A DNA stretch of 28,491 bases from Burkholderiaceae bacterium (GTDB lineage: Bacteria; Pseudomonadota; Gammaproteobacteria; Burkholderiales; Burkholderiaceae_C), in assembly GCA_025458585.1 (NCBI GenBank), contig JALOSD010000024.1, positions 1-28,491 on the forward strand, given 5' to 3'. A model generated the notes under the pieces. The model was not told the origin of the DNA. It searched no databases and saw only the letters and a program-made list of their open reading frames with translations. The stretch's first letter is position 1. Each line of letters opens with the position of its first letter. The translations under genes and the position numbers were made by a program. Below, piece by piece: positions 14,680 through 25,702 of this stretch.

Positions 14680-16671
14680 CGCGCGTGGCCGCCACCACGA
14701 CGTCGGCGCTGGTGCAGCGGGTCTTCCCGTTTCTCGACTGGTTCCCGGCCGGCGATCCTCGGCGCGTTGTGGGGGTCGTCGCGCCAGCTCGCCACCGGCC
14801 CGGTGGCGATCATCTCGCTGATGACGGCGGCGGCGCTGACGCCGCTCGCGGTGCCTTTCTCCGACCGCTACATCGAGCTCGCGCTGCTGCTGACGCTGAT
14901 GGTCGGCCTGATCCAGTTCGCGCTCGGCGCGTTCAAGCTCGGCGTCATCGTCAACTTCGTCTCGCACCCGGTGATCCTCGGGTTCATGAACGCCGCGGCG
15001 ATCATCATCGCGCTGTCGCAGCTCGACATGCTGCTCGGCATCCCGAAGGGGCGCAGCGACTCGTTCCTCGCCGATGTCTGGGGCATGCTGCTGCAGCTGC
15101 CGCACACGAGCCTGCCGACGCTGGCGATGGCGCTGTTCGCGCTCGCGCTGATGCTGGGCCTCAAGCGCATCAAGCCGCTGGCCAAGCTGAGCGTGCTGAT
15201 CGCGGTGGCGGTGACGATCGTCGTCAGTCACCTCGCCGGCTACCAGCGGGTCGCCGACGCCGAGGTTGCGCAGATCCGCGACGACGACACGCGCGCGCTC
15301 GTGCTCGCCTACGGCGAGACCGAGCGCGCCAAGCGCGACCTCGACGCCCGGATCGCCGAGCTCACCGCGCGGCTGCGCGAGGTGCGGCGGCGCGACGTGC
15401 GCACCGCCGCGACGCTGCGCCACGACCTGCACCTGGCCGAGCTCGACGCCGAGGGCATGGTCGCGGCCAACAAGCGGCTGCTGCGCGACCTGCAGCTGCT
15501 GCGCTTCGAGCGCACCGACGACGGTGCGCTGTACCCGCGCGGCAAGGTGCCGGCCGGCGTCGAGACCGACGGCGGGACCTGGACGCTGCGCAAGCTCGCC
15601 GACGGCCGGGCGACCTTCGCCGCCGGCGGTGACGTCGTCGGCGCGATCCCGCGCGGCCTGCCCGAGCTGCGCGTGCCGACGATCACGTTCGACGCCGTGA
15701 CGTCGCTGCTCAGCGCCGCGGTCGTGATCGCGCTCGTCGGCTTCATGGAGTCGATCGCGATGGCCAAGGCGATGGCAGCGACGACGAAGCAGCGCATCGA
15801 TCCGAACCAGGAGCTGATCGGCCAGGGCATGGCCAACCTCGGCGGCTCGCTGTTCCAGTCGTATCCGGCCTGCGGCTCGTTCACCGGCTCGGCGATCAAT
15901 CTTGCCGCCGGCGCGACGACCGGCTTCGCGATGGTGTTCAACGGCCTGTTCGTCGTCGCGACGCTGCTCGTGCTGACGCCGCTGCTGTACGCGCTGCCGA
16001 AGGCGACGCTCGGCGTCATCATCCTGCTCGCCGTGACGACGCTGCTGACGCCGAAGGCCTTGCTGCAGACGTGGCGCGCGAGCCGCGCCGACGGGCTCGT
16101 CGCGATCGCGACCTTCGCCGTCACGCTGCTGATGGCGCCGCACCTGGACAAGGGCATCCTGATCGGCGCCGCGCTCGCCGTCGTGCTCTACCTGTACCGC
16201 ACGATGAAGCCGCGCGTGGCCGAGCTCGGCCGCCACGCCGACGGCACGCTGCGCGACGTCAAGGTGCACCCGAACCTGCCCACGAGCCGCAACGTGATCG
16301 CGCTGCGCTTCGACGACTCGCTGTACTTCGCCAACGCCGTGCACTTCGAGGAGGCCGTGCTCGACGCGCTGGCGGCCAAGCCCGACGCGAAGTACGTGCT
16401 GATCGTCGCCAACGGCATCAACCAGATCGACGCCACCGGCGAGGAGATCGTGCGCCACCTCGTCGAGCGCCTGCGCGCCGCCGGCGTCACGATGGTGTTA
16501 TGCGGCCTGAAGAAGCAGGTGCGCGACGTGATGGCGCGCACCGGGCTCGACGCCGTCATCGGCGACGACCACGTGTTCCCCGACGAGGCGCGTGCGCTCG
16601 CCGCGATCTACGAGCGCCTCGGCCCCGAGGGCCGCGGCGAGTTGCTGCCCCGGACGGCCGCCGCCTCATGA
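14676..16671 (+). pseudogene. SulP-family anion transporter with N-terminal deletion and frameshift
   Basis: SulP proteins move sulfate or other anions across the inner membrane. GTG 14676 overlaps the soeC stop and begins TSALVQRVFPFLDWFP, a normal SulP start. At about 14754 the frame changes and the protein resumes in frame 1 with ILGALWGSSRQLATGPVA. The roughly 40-45 residues in between, including the first helix and the family signature region (SQ-MAYA), are missing. The rest is long and well conserved: membrane helices, QRIDPNQELIGQG, a hydrophilic and probably coiled-coil insert (about 15260-15650), and a C-terminal STAS domain (about 16290-16620). A start at ATG 14767 would give a 634-residue protein lacking helix 1. 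Next to soeABC, sulfate export is a reasonable guess for the intact form. Confidence 0.85.
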
Positions 16672-18485
16672 GCCTCGTCATCGCCGCGGGCCGCTGGCTG
16701 CCGTTCCTCGCGTGGTGGCCGAACGTCACGCGCGCCACGCTGCGCGACGACGCGACCGCGGCGCTGACCGGCGCGATGATCGTGCTGCCGCAGGCGGTGG
16801 CGTTCGCGACGATCGCCGGCCTGCCGCCGCAGTACGGCCTGTACGCGGCGATGGTGCCGGCCATCGTCGCGGCGCTGTGGGGCTCGAGCTGGCACCTCGT
16901 GTCGGGGCCGACGACGGCGATCTCGGTGCTCGTGTTCGCGACGCTCGCCCCGCTCGCCGAGCCGGGCAGCGAGCAGTACATCGGCATGGTGCTCACGCTC
17001 AGCCTGATGACGGGGCTGATGCAGCTCGCGATGGGGCTGGCGCGGCTCGGCGCCGTCGTCAACTTCATCTCGCACACCGTCGTCATCGGCTTCACCGCCG
17101 GCGCGGCGCTGCTCATCGTCGCGAGCCAGATCAAGAACTTCTTCGGCCTCGCGGTGCCGCGCGGCGCGTCGTTCCACGAGACGCTGCTGTACGCGGGCGA
17201 GCACCTCGGCGAGGCGCACCTGTGGGTGACGCTGGTCGGCGTCGTCACCGTCGCGGCCGGCGTGCTCGCCAAGCGCTGGCTGCCGCGCTGGCCGTACATG
17301 ATTGTCGCGATGGTCGCCGGCGGGCTCGCGGCCGCGCTGCTGAACGCCGTGCTCGGGCAGGCGACGACCGGCATCGAGACCGTCGGCGCGCTGCCGCGCG
17401 CGGTGCCGCCGCTGTCGATGCCCGACCTGTCGTTCTCGACGCTGCAGGGGCTGCTGTTCCCGGCCGCGGTGGTCGCGCTGCTCGGGCTCACGGAGGCGGT
17501 GGCGATCGCGCGCTCGATCGCGACGCGCTCGCGCCAGCGCCTCGACAGCAACCAGGAGTTCATCGGCCAGGGGCTGTCGAACGTCGCCGGCGCTTTCGTC
17601 TCGGCGTATCCGTCGAGCGGCTCGTTCAACCGCAGCGGCATCAACTACGCGTCGGGTGCGCGCACGCCGCTCGCGGCGGCGCTGTCGGCGCCGATCCTGC
17701 TCGCCATCGCCGTGGTCGCGGCGCCGCTCGCCGCCTACCTGCCGGTGGCGGCGATGGCGGGCATCCTGTTCATCGTCGCCTGGGGCCTGATCGACTGGCA
17801 CCACATCGGCGACATCGTGCGTCGCCACCCGCGCGAGCGCCTCGTGCTGCTCGTGACCTGGATCGGCGTGCTCGTCGACCTCGAGAAGGGTCTGTTCGCC
17901 GGCATCGTCGTCTCGCTGCTGCTGTACCTGTACCGTACGTCGCAGCCGGCGGTCGACGAGCGCGCGCCGCCGCCGGCCGAGCTCGGCAACCCGCGGCGCA
18001 AGATGGTCGCCGCCGGCCCGGACGTGCCGCCCTGCCCGCAGGTCGCGATGCTGCGGCTGCGCGGCTCGATCTACTTCGGTGCCGTCGAGCACGTGCGCGA
18101 CCAGTTCCGGCGCGTCGACGCGGCCGACCCGAAGCGCAGGTGGGTGATGCTGCTCGCGCAGGGCGTCAACTTCATCGACCTCGCCGGCGCCGAGTTGCTC
18201 GCCGAGGAAGCGCAGCGGCGCAAGGCCCTTGGCGGCGGGCTCGTCATCGTCGGCGCGCAGCCGGCGGTCGAGCACCTGCTGCGCCGCAGCGGCGCGATCG
18301 ACGCGATCGGCCCGGCGCGCCTCGTCGCGCACAAGGGCGAGGCGATCCGCAACGTCTACCCGCAGCTCGACGCCGACGTGTGCCGAGCCTGCACCCGGCG
18401 CGTGTTCTTCGAATGCCAGGCCCGGCTGCCGAACGACGAGCCGCGCCTCGATCTTCCCGGCGACACCAGGAGTCCGACCCCATGA
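16668..18485 (+). CDS. SulP-family anion transporter with STAS domain
   Basis: A second, intact SulP transporter of 605 residues. It has the signature region IVLPQAVAFATIAGLPPQYGL near the start, then GLWGSS-like ALWGSSWHLVSGPT, multiple hydrophobic helices, SRQRLDSNQEFIGQGLSN, and a STAS domain from about residue 460 to 560. The tail is unusual: residues 572-583 contain CRACTRRVFFEC, three cysteines that could bind a metal or respond to redox state (inference). It is joined to the first SulP by an ATGA overlap (16668-16671) and to the next gene by another (18482-18485), so it belongs to the same operon. Its substrate is not shown by sequence; sulfate fits the neighbours, and bicarbonate is possible for the family. 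Confidence 0.93.
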   Translation: MSLVIAAGRWLPFLAWWPNVTRATLRDDATAALTGAMIVLPQAVAFATIAGLPPQYGLYAAMVPAIVAALWGSSWHLVSGPTTAISVLVFATLAPLAEPGSEQYIGMVLTLSLMTGLMQLAMGLARLGAVVNFISHTVVIGFTAGAALLIVASQIKNFFGLAVPRGASFHETLLYAGEHLGEAHLWVTLVGVVTVAAGVLAKRWLPRWPYMIVAMVAGGLAAALLNAVLGQATTGIETVGALPRAVPPLSMPDLSFSTLQGLLFPAAVVALLGLTEAVAIARSIATRSRQRLDSNQEFIGQGLSNVAGAFVSAYPSSGSFNRSGINYASGARTPLAAALSAPILLAIAVVAAPLAAYLPVAAMAGILFIVAWGLIDWHHIGDIVRRHPRERLVLLVTWIGVLVDLEKGLFAGIVVSLLLYLYRTSQPAVDERAPPPAELGNPRRKMVAAGPDVPPCPQVAMLRLRGSIYFGAVEHVRDQFRRVDAADPKRRWVMLLAQGVNFIDLAGAELLAEEAQRRKALGGGLVIVGAQPAVEHLLRRSGAIDAIGPARLVAHKGEAIRNVYPQLDADVCRACTRRVFFECQARLPNDEPRLDLPGDTRSPTP

Positions 18486-19108
18486 GCGACGCCCTCAACT
18501 ACCTCGTCAAGGCACGCCCCGACGCCGTGGGCCACTACTTCGCGTTCCTGAAGGCCTGCGGCACGCACCTCGACCCGAAGACGCGCGACCTGATCTCGAT
18601 CATCACGAAGGTGCACGCGCAGACCGAGCGCGGCTTCAAGCAGTACCTCGGCCGCGCGCTGCGCGACGGGGTCAAGCCGATGGAGGTGCTCGACGCGCTG
18701 CTGATGGCGTTCCCCGCGCTCGGGCTGGCGAAGATCGTGTGGGCGGTCGACATCATCCTCGCGATGGACCTGCCCGAGTTCCAGCCCGCCGCGCTCGGCT
18801 CCGAGGGCACGTGGCACGACGTGATGCCGACCAAGGGGTTCAAGGCCGGCAGCGTGCAGCGCGTCGACTGCGACGGCCGGGGCCTGTTCGTGACCAAGGA
18901 CGCGAAGGGCTGGCGCGTCTACGACAGCCGCTGCCCGCACCAGACGACGAACATCCCGCACCTGGCGCTGCAGGGCACGACGCTGACCTGCCCGAAGCAC
19001 CAGTGGCAGTTCGACATCCGAACCGGCGAGTGCATCGCCAAGGGCACGAGCCCGCTGCGGCAATGGCCGACGAAGGTCGACAGCGGCCGCCTCTACGCGC
19101 GCTGGTGA
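18482..19108 (+). CDS. Fusion of a carboxymuconolactone-decarboxylase-like domain with a Rieske ferredoxin domain
   Basis: The 208-residue protein has two parts. Residues 10-95 resemble the AhpD/CMD fold (DPKTRDLISIITKVHAQTE, then LRDGVKPMEVLDALLMAFPALG) but lack the CxxC peroxidase pair. Residues 105-208 are a Rieske [2Fe-2S] domain with C151 and H153 (CPHQTTN) and C170 and H173 (CPKHQWQFD), ending in a typical ferredoxin edge. There is no signal peptide or membrane segment, so it is probably a soluble cytoplasmic electron carrier. It sits between SulP and FadL-like genes in the soe operon, four bases overlapping the former. What it reduces or oxidises is unknown. I know of no named protein with this exact combination. 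Confidence 0.88.
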   Translation: MSDALNYLVKARPDAVGHYFAFLKACGTHLDPKTRDLISIITKVHAQTERGFKQYLGRALRDGVKPMEVLDALLMAFPALGLAKIVWAVDIILAMDLPEFQPAALGSEGTWHDVMPTKGFKAGSVQRVDCDGRGLFVTKDAKGWRVYDSRCPHQTTNIPHLALQGTTLTCPKHQWQFDIRTGECIAKGTSPLRQWPTKVDSGRLYARW

Positions 19109-19164
19109 CAGCACCGCGCGACGACGATTCCCCCACCCCAGAAGACCTCCGAGGAGACACGACG

Positions 19165-20511
19165 ATGACCACGATCCCCGCCACGCTGCGCCTGAGCGCC
19201 GTTGCCGCCGCCCTGGTGGCCGCCCTGCCGGCGCTCGCCACCAACGGCATGAACATGGAGGGCTACGGCCCGGTCTCGACCGGCATGGGCGGCGCCTCGC
19301 AGGCGATCGACCACGGCACCGCGGCGATGGCGCAGAACCCGGCCACGCTGGCGCTGATGACCTCGCCGTCGCGCCTCGACGTCGCCTTCGGCATCCTCGG
19401 CCCGCGCATCGAGAGCAGCGTGTCGACGCCGATGGGCACGATGAGCTCGGAGTCCGACGGCACCTCGTACGTCATGCCGGCGTTCGGCTACGTGCGCCGC
19501 ACCGGCCCCTGGACCTACGGCATCGGCGTGTTCGCGCAGGGCGGCATGGGCACCGAGTACGACGCCAACAGCTTCCTCACCGCCGGCTCGGGCCAGCCGG
19601 TGCGCTCCGAGCTCGGCGTCGGCCGCGTGCTGCTGCCGGTGGCGTACCAGGTCACGCCCGAACTCGCCCTCGGTGCGACGTTCGACATCGTCTGGGCCGG
19701 CCTGGATCTGCGCCTGGCCGCCCCCGGGGCGCAGCTCGGCCAGCTCGTCACGGGCGCGTCGGGCAACCTCGGCGCGGCGCTGCCGGCGCTCGCTCAGGCG
19801 CCGTGGGCGCGCATCGACTTCTCCGACGGCAGCGACTTCACCGGCGAGGCGAACTCGATCGGCTGGGCTGCCAAGCTCGGTGCCGTCTACAAGGCGACCC
19901 CCACGGTCACGCTCGGCGCGTCGTACCAGTTCAAGACCAACCTCGACGACATGAAGACCGGCTCGACCGACGCGTCGCTGAGCGCCCAGACGCCCGACGG
20001 CGTCCTGTCGATCCCGGGGCGCATCACCGTGATCGACTTCCAGTGGCCGGCGATGATCGCCGCCGGCATCGGCTGGCAGGCGACACCCGCGCTGCTCGTC
20101 GCCGCCGACATCAAGCGGCTGCAATGGTCCGACGTGATGAAGGACTTCAAGATGCGCTTCGACAGCGCGTCGCCGATGCTCGACGGCTCGGTCAGCTTCG
20201 CGCTGCCGCAGAACTGGAAGGACCAGACGGTGTTCAACCTGGGCGTCGCGTACGACGTCAACGCCCAGCTCACGCTGCGCGGCGGCCTGAACATCGCCGA
20301 CAACCCGGTGCCCGACACTTACGTCAATCCGCTGTTCCCGGCCACGATCGAGAATCACTACACGTTCGGCCTCGGCTACCGCTTCTCGCCGGTGAGCGAG
20401 TTCAACGGTTCGTTCACCTACGCGCCGACGGTCACGGTGACGAACCCGCAGGGCATCGAGATCAGCCACAAGCAGATGAACTGGCAGTTCATGTACACGC
20501 ACCGGTTCTGA
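19165..20511 (+). CDS. FadL/OmpP1-family outer-membrane channel
   Basis: FadL-type barrels let hydrophobic compounds cross the outer membrane. The 448-residue precursor has a Sec signal peptide ending at about A25 (ALPALA|TNG), then the family N-terminus NGMNMEGYGPVSTGMGGAS with AIDHGTAAMAQNPAT, the OmpP1/FadL hallmark. Repeated amphipathic strands follow and the protein ends in aromatic HRF, the usual outer-membrane barrel signal. gaggaga at 19151-19157 precedes ATG 19165. It follows the CMD-Rieske gene by 56 bp and is followed by a GC-rich hairpin, so it is likely the last gene of the operon. Its cargo is unknown; organic sulfur compounds or hydrophobic aromatics would both fit. Confidence 0.92.
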   Translation: MTTIPATLRLSAVAAALVAALPALATNGMNMEGYGPVSTGMGGASQAIDHGTAAMAQNPATLALMTSPSRLDVAFGILGPRIESSVSTPMGTMSSESDGTSYVMPAFGYVRRTGPWTYGIGVFAQGGMGTEYDANSFLTAGSGQPVRSELGVGRVLLPVAYQVTPELALGATFDIVWAGLDLRLAAPGAQLGQLVTGASGNLGAALPALAQAPWARIDFSDGSDFTGEANSIGWAAKLGAVYKATPTVTLGASYQFKTNLDDMKTGSTDASLSAQTPDGVLSIPGRITVIDFQWPAMIAAGIGWQATPALLVAADIKRLQWSDVMKDFKMRFDSASPMLDGSVSFALPQNWKDQTVFNLGVAYDVNAQLTLRGGLNIADNPVPDTYVNPLFPATIENHYTFGLGYRFSPVSEFNGSFTYAPTVTVTNPQGIEISHKQMNWQFMYTHRF

Positions 20512-20522
20512 TCGCCCTGGGG

Positions 20523-20546
20523 CGCGGGGCCGGCCCCGGCCCCGCG
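20523..20546 (+). terminator. GC-rich inverted repeat after the FadL gene
   Basis: An 11-bp perfect inverted repeat (cgcggggccgg, two-base gap, ccggccccgcg) lies 11 bases after the stop codon. In practice the loop would open to four or more bases. There is no T-run after it, so it is a weak intrinsic terminator candidate, or a 3'-end stabilising hairpin. Its position at the end of a long operon supports the call. Confidence 0.5.
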
Positions 20547-20638
20547 TCGCAGCGATGGGGGAAACTCGGAGCGGCCCGACGTTTCCTGCAAGTTGCGGTG
20601 GCGGCGGCGGCGCGACCCATCGGCGTGCAGCGGCCGGC

Positions 20639-20667
20639 TTGATACCCCTAAGGGTATGTGATACAGT
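20639..20667 (+). promoter_or_regulatory. Sigma70-like promoter of the RND operon
   Basis: ttgata (20639-20644, five of six matches to the -35 consensus) and tacagt (20662-20667, four of six to the -10 consensus) are separated by 17 bases. Transcription would start near 20674, about 20 bases before the GTG of the fusion-protein gene and just ahead of its ribosome binding site (aaggag, 20680-20685). Confidence 0.65.
20642..20657. promoter_or_regulatory. CsoR-family type operator overlapping the -35 element
   Basis: atacccctaagggtat is an inverted repeat with perfect six-base arms ATACCC and GGGTAT around CTAA. Short A/T-flanked C and G runs of this kind are the usual operators of CsoR/CstR-family repressors. 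It overlaps the -35 box and the spacer of the promoter, a position suited to repression. A CsoR-family gene lies in the same operon at 25387, so autoregulation is inferred. Confidence 0.68.
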
Positions 20668-20693
20668 CGCGGCCAGATCAAGGAGTCTGGACC

Positions 20694-21761
20694 GTGACCG
20701 TGTTTCGTCGCCCCCTCGTTGCCCTCGCGGCCGCCGCCGCCCTGGCGGCCGCCGTTGCCGCGCAGGCCGCTGCACCGGCGGTGCCGACCGTCGCCGTGCA
20801 GTCGGGCGCCGCGCTCGCCGGCTTCGAGCTCGACGGCTCGCTGCAGCCGGTGCGCCAGAGCACCGTCGCCGCGCAGGTGCCCGGCGTCGTCGTGCAGCTG
20901 CTCGTGCGCGCGGGTGACCGCGTCGCCGCGGGTCAGGTGCTCGCGCGCATCGACGAGCGCGACGCCGTCGCCGGCGTGGCGCGCAGCGACGCCGCCGTCG
21001 CGCAGGCCGAGGCCGAACTGGCCAACGCGCGACTGAACGCCGAGCGCACGCGCAGCCTGCGCCAGCAGAACTTCGTCAGCCAGGCCGCGCTCGACCAGGC
21101 CGAAACGCAGCTCAAGGCGGCCGAGGCGGCGGTGCAGCAGGCGCGCGCCGGCCGCACGCAGGCCACGCTCGCGCGCGGCTTCACGGCCGTCGGTGCACCG
21201 TTCGCCGGCGTCGTGCTCGAGACGCACCTCGAGGCGGGCGACCTCGCGACGCCGGGGCGGCCGATCGCCACCGTCTACGCGCCCGGCGCGCTGCGCGCCG
21301 TCGTGCAGGTGCCGAGCACGCGCATGGCGCTCGCGCGCAGCGCGCAGCGCGTCGAGGTCCAGCTGCCTGGGGCCGACGACTGGGTGTCGCCGATGAAGAC
21401 GACGGTGCTGCCGGTGGCCGACGCCGTATCGCAGACCGTCGAATGGCGGCTCGACCTGTCGCCCGAGGCGTCGACGGTCCACCGCCCCGGCGCGACGGTG
21501 CGCGTGCGCTTCGCCGGCGCCGACGCGCAGGCCGGCGCGCGCGGTCCCGCGGCGCCGACGCTGCCAGTTGCCGCCGTGCTGCGTCGCGGCGAGCTGACGG
21601 CCGTCTACGTCGCGCAGGGCGAGCGCTTCGTGCTGCGCGCGGTGCGCACCGGCACCCCGGTCGGCGACCGCGTGCCCGTGCTCGCCGGGCTGAAGGACGG
21701 CGAGCGCGTCGCGCTCGACCCGGTGCGTGCCGGCCTCGCCGGCGCGACGCCGGCGCCTTGA
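20694..21761 (+). CDS. Periplasmic membrane-fusion protein of an RND transporter (HlyD/AcrA family)
   Basis: It links an RND pump in the inner membrane to the periplasm or outer membrane. The 355-residue protein begins with a hydrophobic signal peptide (residues 1 to about 25) lacking an obvious lipobox. The biotinyl-lipoyl-like half (VAAQVPGVVVQLLVRAGDRV, then GQVLARIDERDA) and an alpha-helical hairpin (about 95-150, with NARLNAERTRSLRQQNFVSQ) follow, then the second lipoyl half and beta-barrel (GFTAVGAPFAGVVLETHLEAG). GTG 20694 is chosen because aaggag lies eight bases upstream; an ATG at 20658 would lie before the predicted transcription start. The RND gene follows after 20 bp. Confidence 0.92.
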   Translation: MTVFRRPLVALAAAAALAAAVAAQAAAPAVPTVAVQSGAALAGFELDGSLQPVRQSTVAAQVPGVVVQLLVRAGDRVAAGQVLARIDERDAVAGVARSDAAVAQAEAELANARLNAERTRSLRQQNFVSQAALDQAETQLKAAEAAVQQARAGRTQATLARGFTAVGAPFAGVVLETHLEAGDLATPGRPIATVYAPGALRAVVQVPSTRMALARSAQRVEVQLPGADDWVSPMKTTVLPVADAVSQTVEWRLDLSPEASTVHRPGATVRVRFAGADAQAGARGPAAPTLPVAAVLRRGELTAVYVAQGERFVLRAVRTGTPVGDRVPVLAGLKDGERVALDPVRAGLAGATPAP

Positions 21762-21781
21762 CGTCGAGCAAGGCCGAAGCG

Positions 21782-25099
<3,318 letters not shown>

Positions 25100-25103
25100 A
25101 ACC

Positions 25104-25328
25104 ATGACCGTCGAACGCTACATCCGCACCATGGCGGGATTCTTCGTGCTGCTGTCGCTGGCGCTGGGCGTCGAAGGCTCGCCCATCTTCCTGAGCCAGT
25201 GGTGGCTCGCCTTCACAGCCTTCGTCGGCTTGAACCTGTTCCAGTCGGGACTGACCAACTTCTGCCCGCCGAGCTTCTTGCTGAAGAAGCTCGGCGTGCC
25301 TGAAGGCGGCGCCAGCTGCGCGCGCTGA
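25104..25328 (+). CDS. DUF2892 / YgaP C-terminal-like inner-membrane protein
   Basis: The 74-residue protein begins four bases after the RND stop, preceded by aaggag near 25092. It has two hydrophobic helices (about 8-26 and 30-48) and then the motif NFCPPSFLLKKLGV, typical of DUF2892, the family that also forms the membrane part of the rhodanese YgaP. DUF2892 genes are often next to rhodaneses, CsoR-like regulators and other persulfide-handling genes. The cysteine in the FCP motif and a second near the C-terminus could take part in sulfur chemistry, though this is inference. Confidence 0.85.
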   Translation: MTVERYIRTMAGFFVLLSLALGVEGSPIFLSQWWLAFTAFVGLNLFQSGLTNFCPPSFLLKKLGVPEGGASCAR

Positions 25329-25386
25329 TCCGGAGCGCGCGACAATGGCGCCGTCCAACGACTCCCGGACCGATCCAGGTTGCGCC

Positions 25387-25671
25387 ATGTCCATGCTCAC
25401 CGACGAGAAGAGCCGCACCGACCTGCTGAACCGGCTGAAACGCGCCGAGGGGCAGTTGCGCGGCATCCAGCGCATGATCGAGGAGGGCCAGCCCTGCCTC
25501 GACATTGCGAGCCAGATGGCTGCCGTGCGCAAGGCGCTCGACAGCACCTACGTGCGCATGACGGTGTGCTTCATGGAGCAGGAACTCGCGCAGCGCCTGG
25601 GCAACGGCAGGCCGGGCGAGCTCAGCGCCGTGCTCGACGACGTGCAGACGCTGCTCGGCAAGGTGCGCTGA
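25387..25671 (+). CDS. CsoR/CstR-family transcriptional repressor with non-canonical cysteine pair
   Basis: CsoR-family proteins are all-helical tetramers that release DNA on binding a metal or on cysteine modification. The 94-residue protein matches the family through LLNRLKRAEGQLRGIQRMIEEG, C37 in QPCLDIASQM and the following helix. Copper sensors then need His and Cys at 25 and 29 residues after the first cysteine; here those positions are F62 and E66, and the second cysteine is C61, 24 after C37. It thus lacks the copper site and differs from S. aureus CstR, which has its second cysteine at +29. A dithiol or persulfide sensor is inferred. ATG 25387 is preferred; ATG 25345 would add 14 residues. 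The likely operator is at 20642-20657. Confidence 0.9.
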   Translation: MSMLTDEKSRTDLLNRLKRAEGQLRGIQRMIEEGQPCLDIASQMAAVRKALDSTYVRMTVCFMEQELAQRLGNGRPGELSAVLDDVQTLLGKVR

Positions 25672-25702
25672 ACGGCAGGCACCCACCGAGCCGGAGCAGA
25701 CG

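Noticed and set aside
25387..25671. Copper-sensing CsoR
   Set aside because: The histidine and second cysteine of the copper site are replaced by phenylalanine and glutamate, and no copper ATPase or chaperone gene is nearby.
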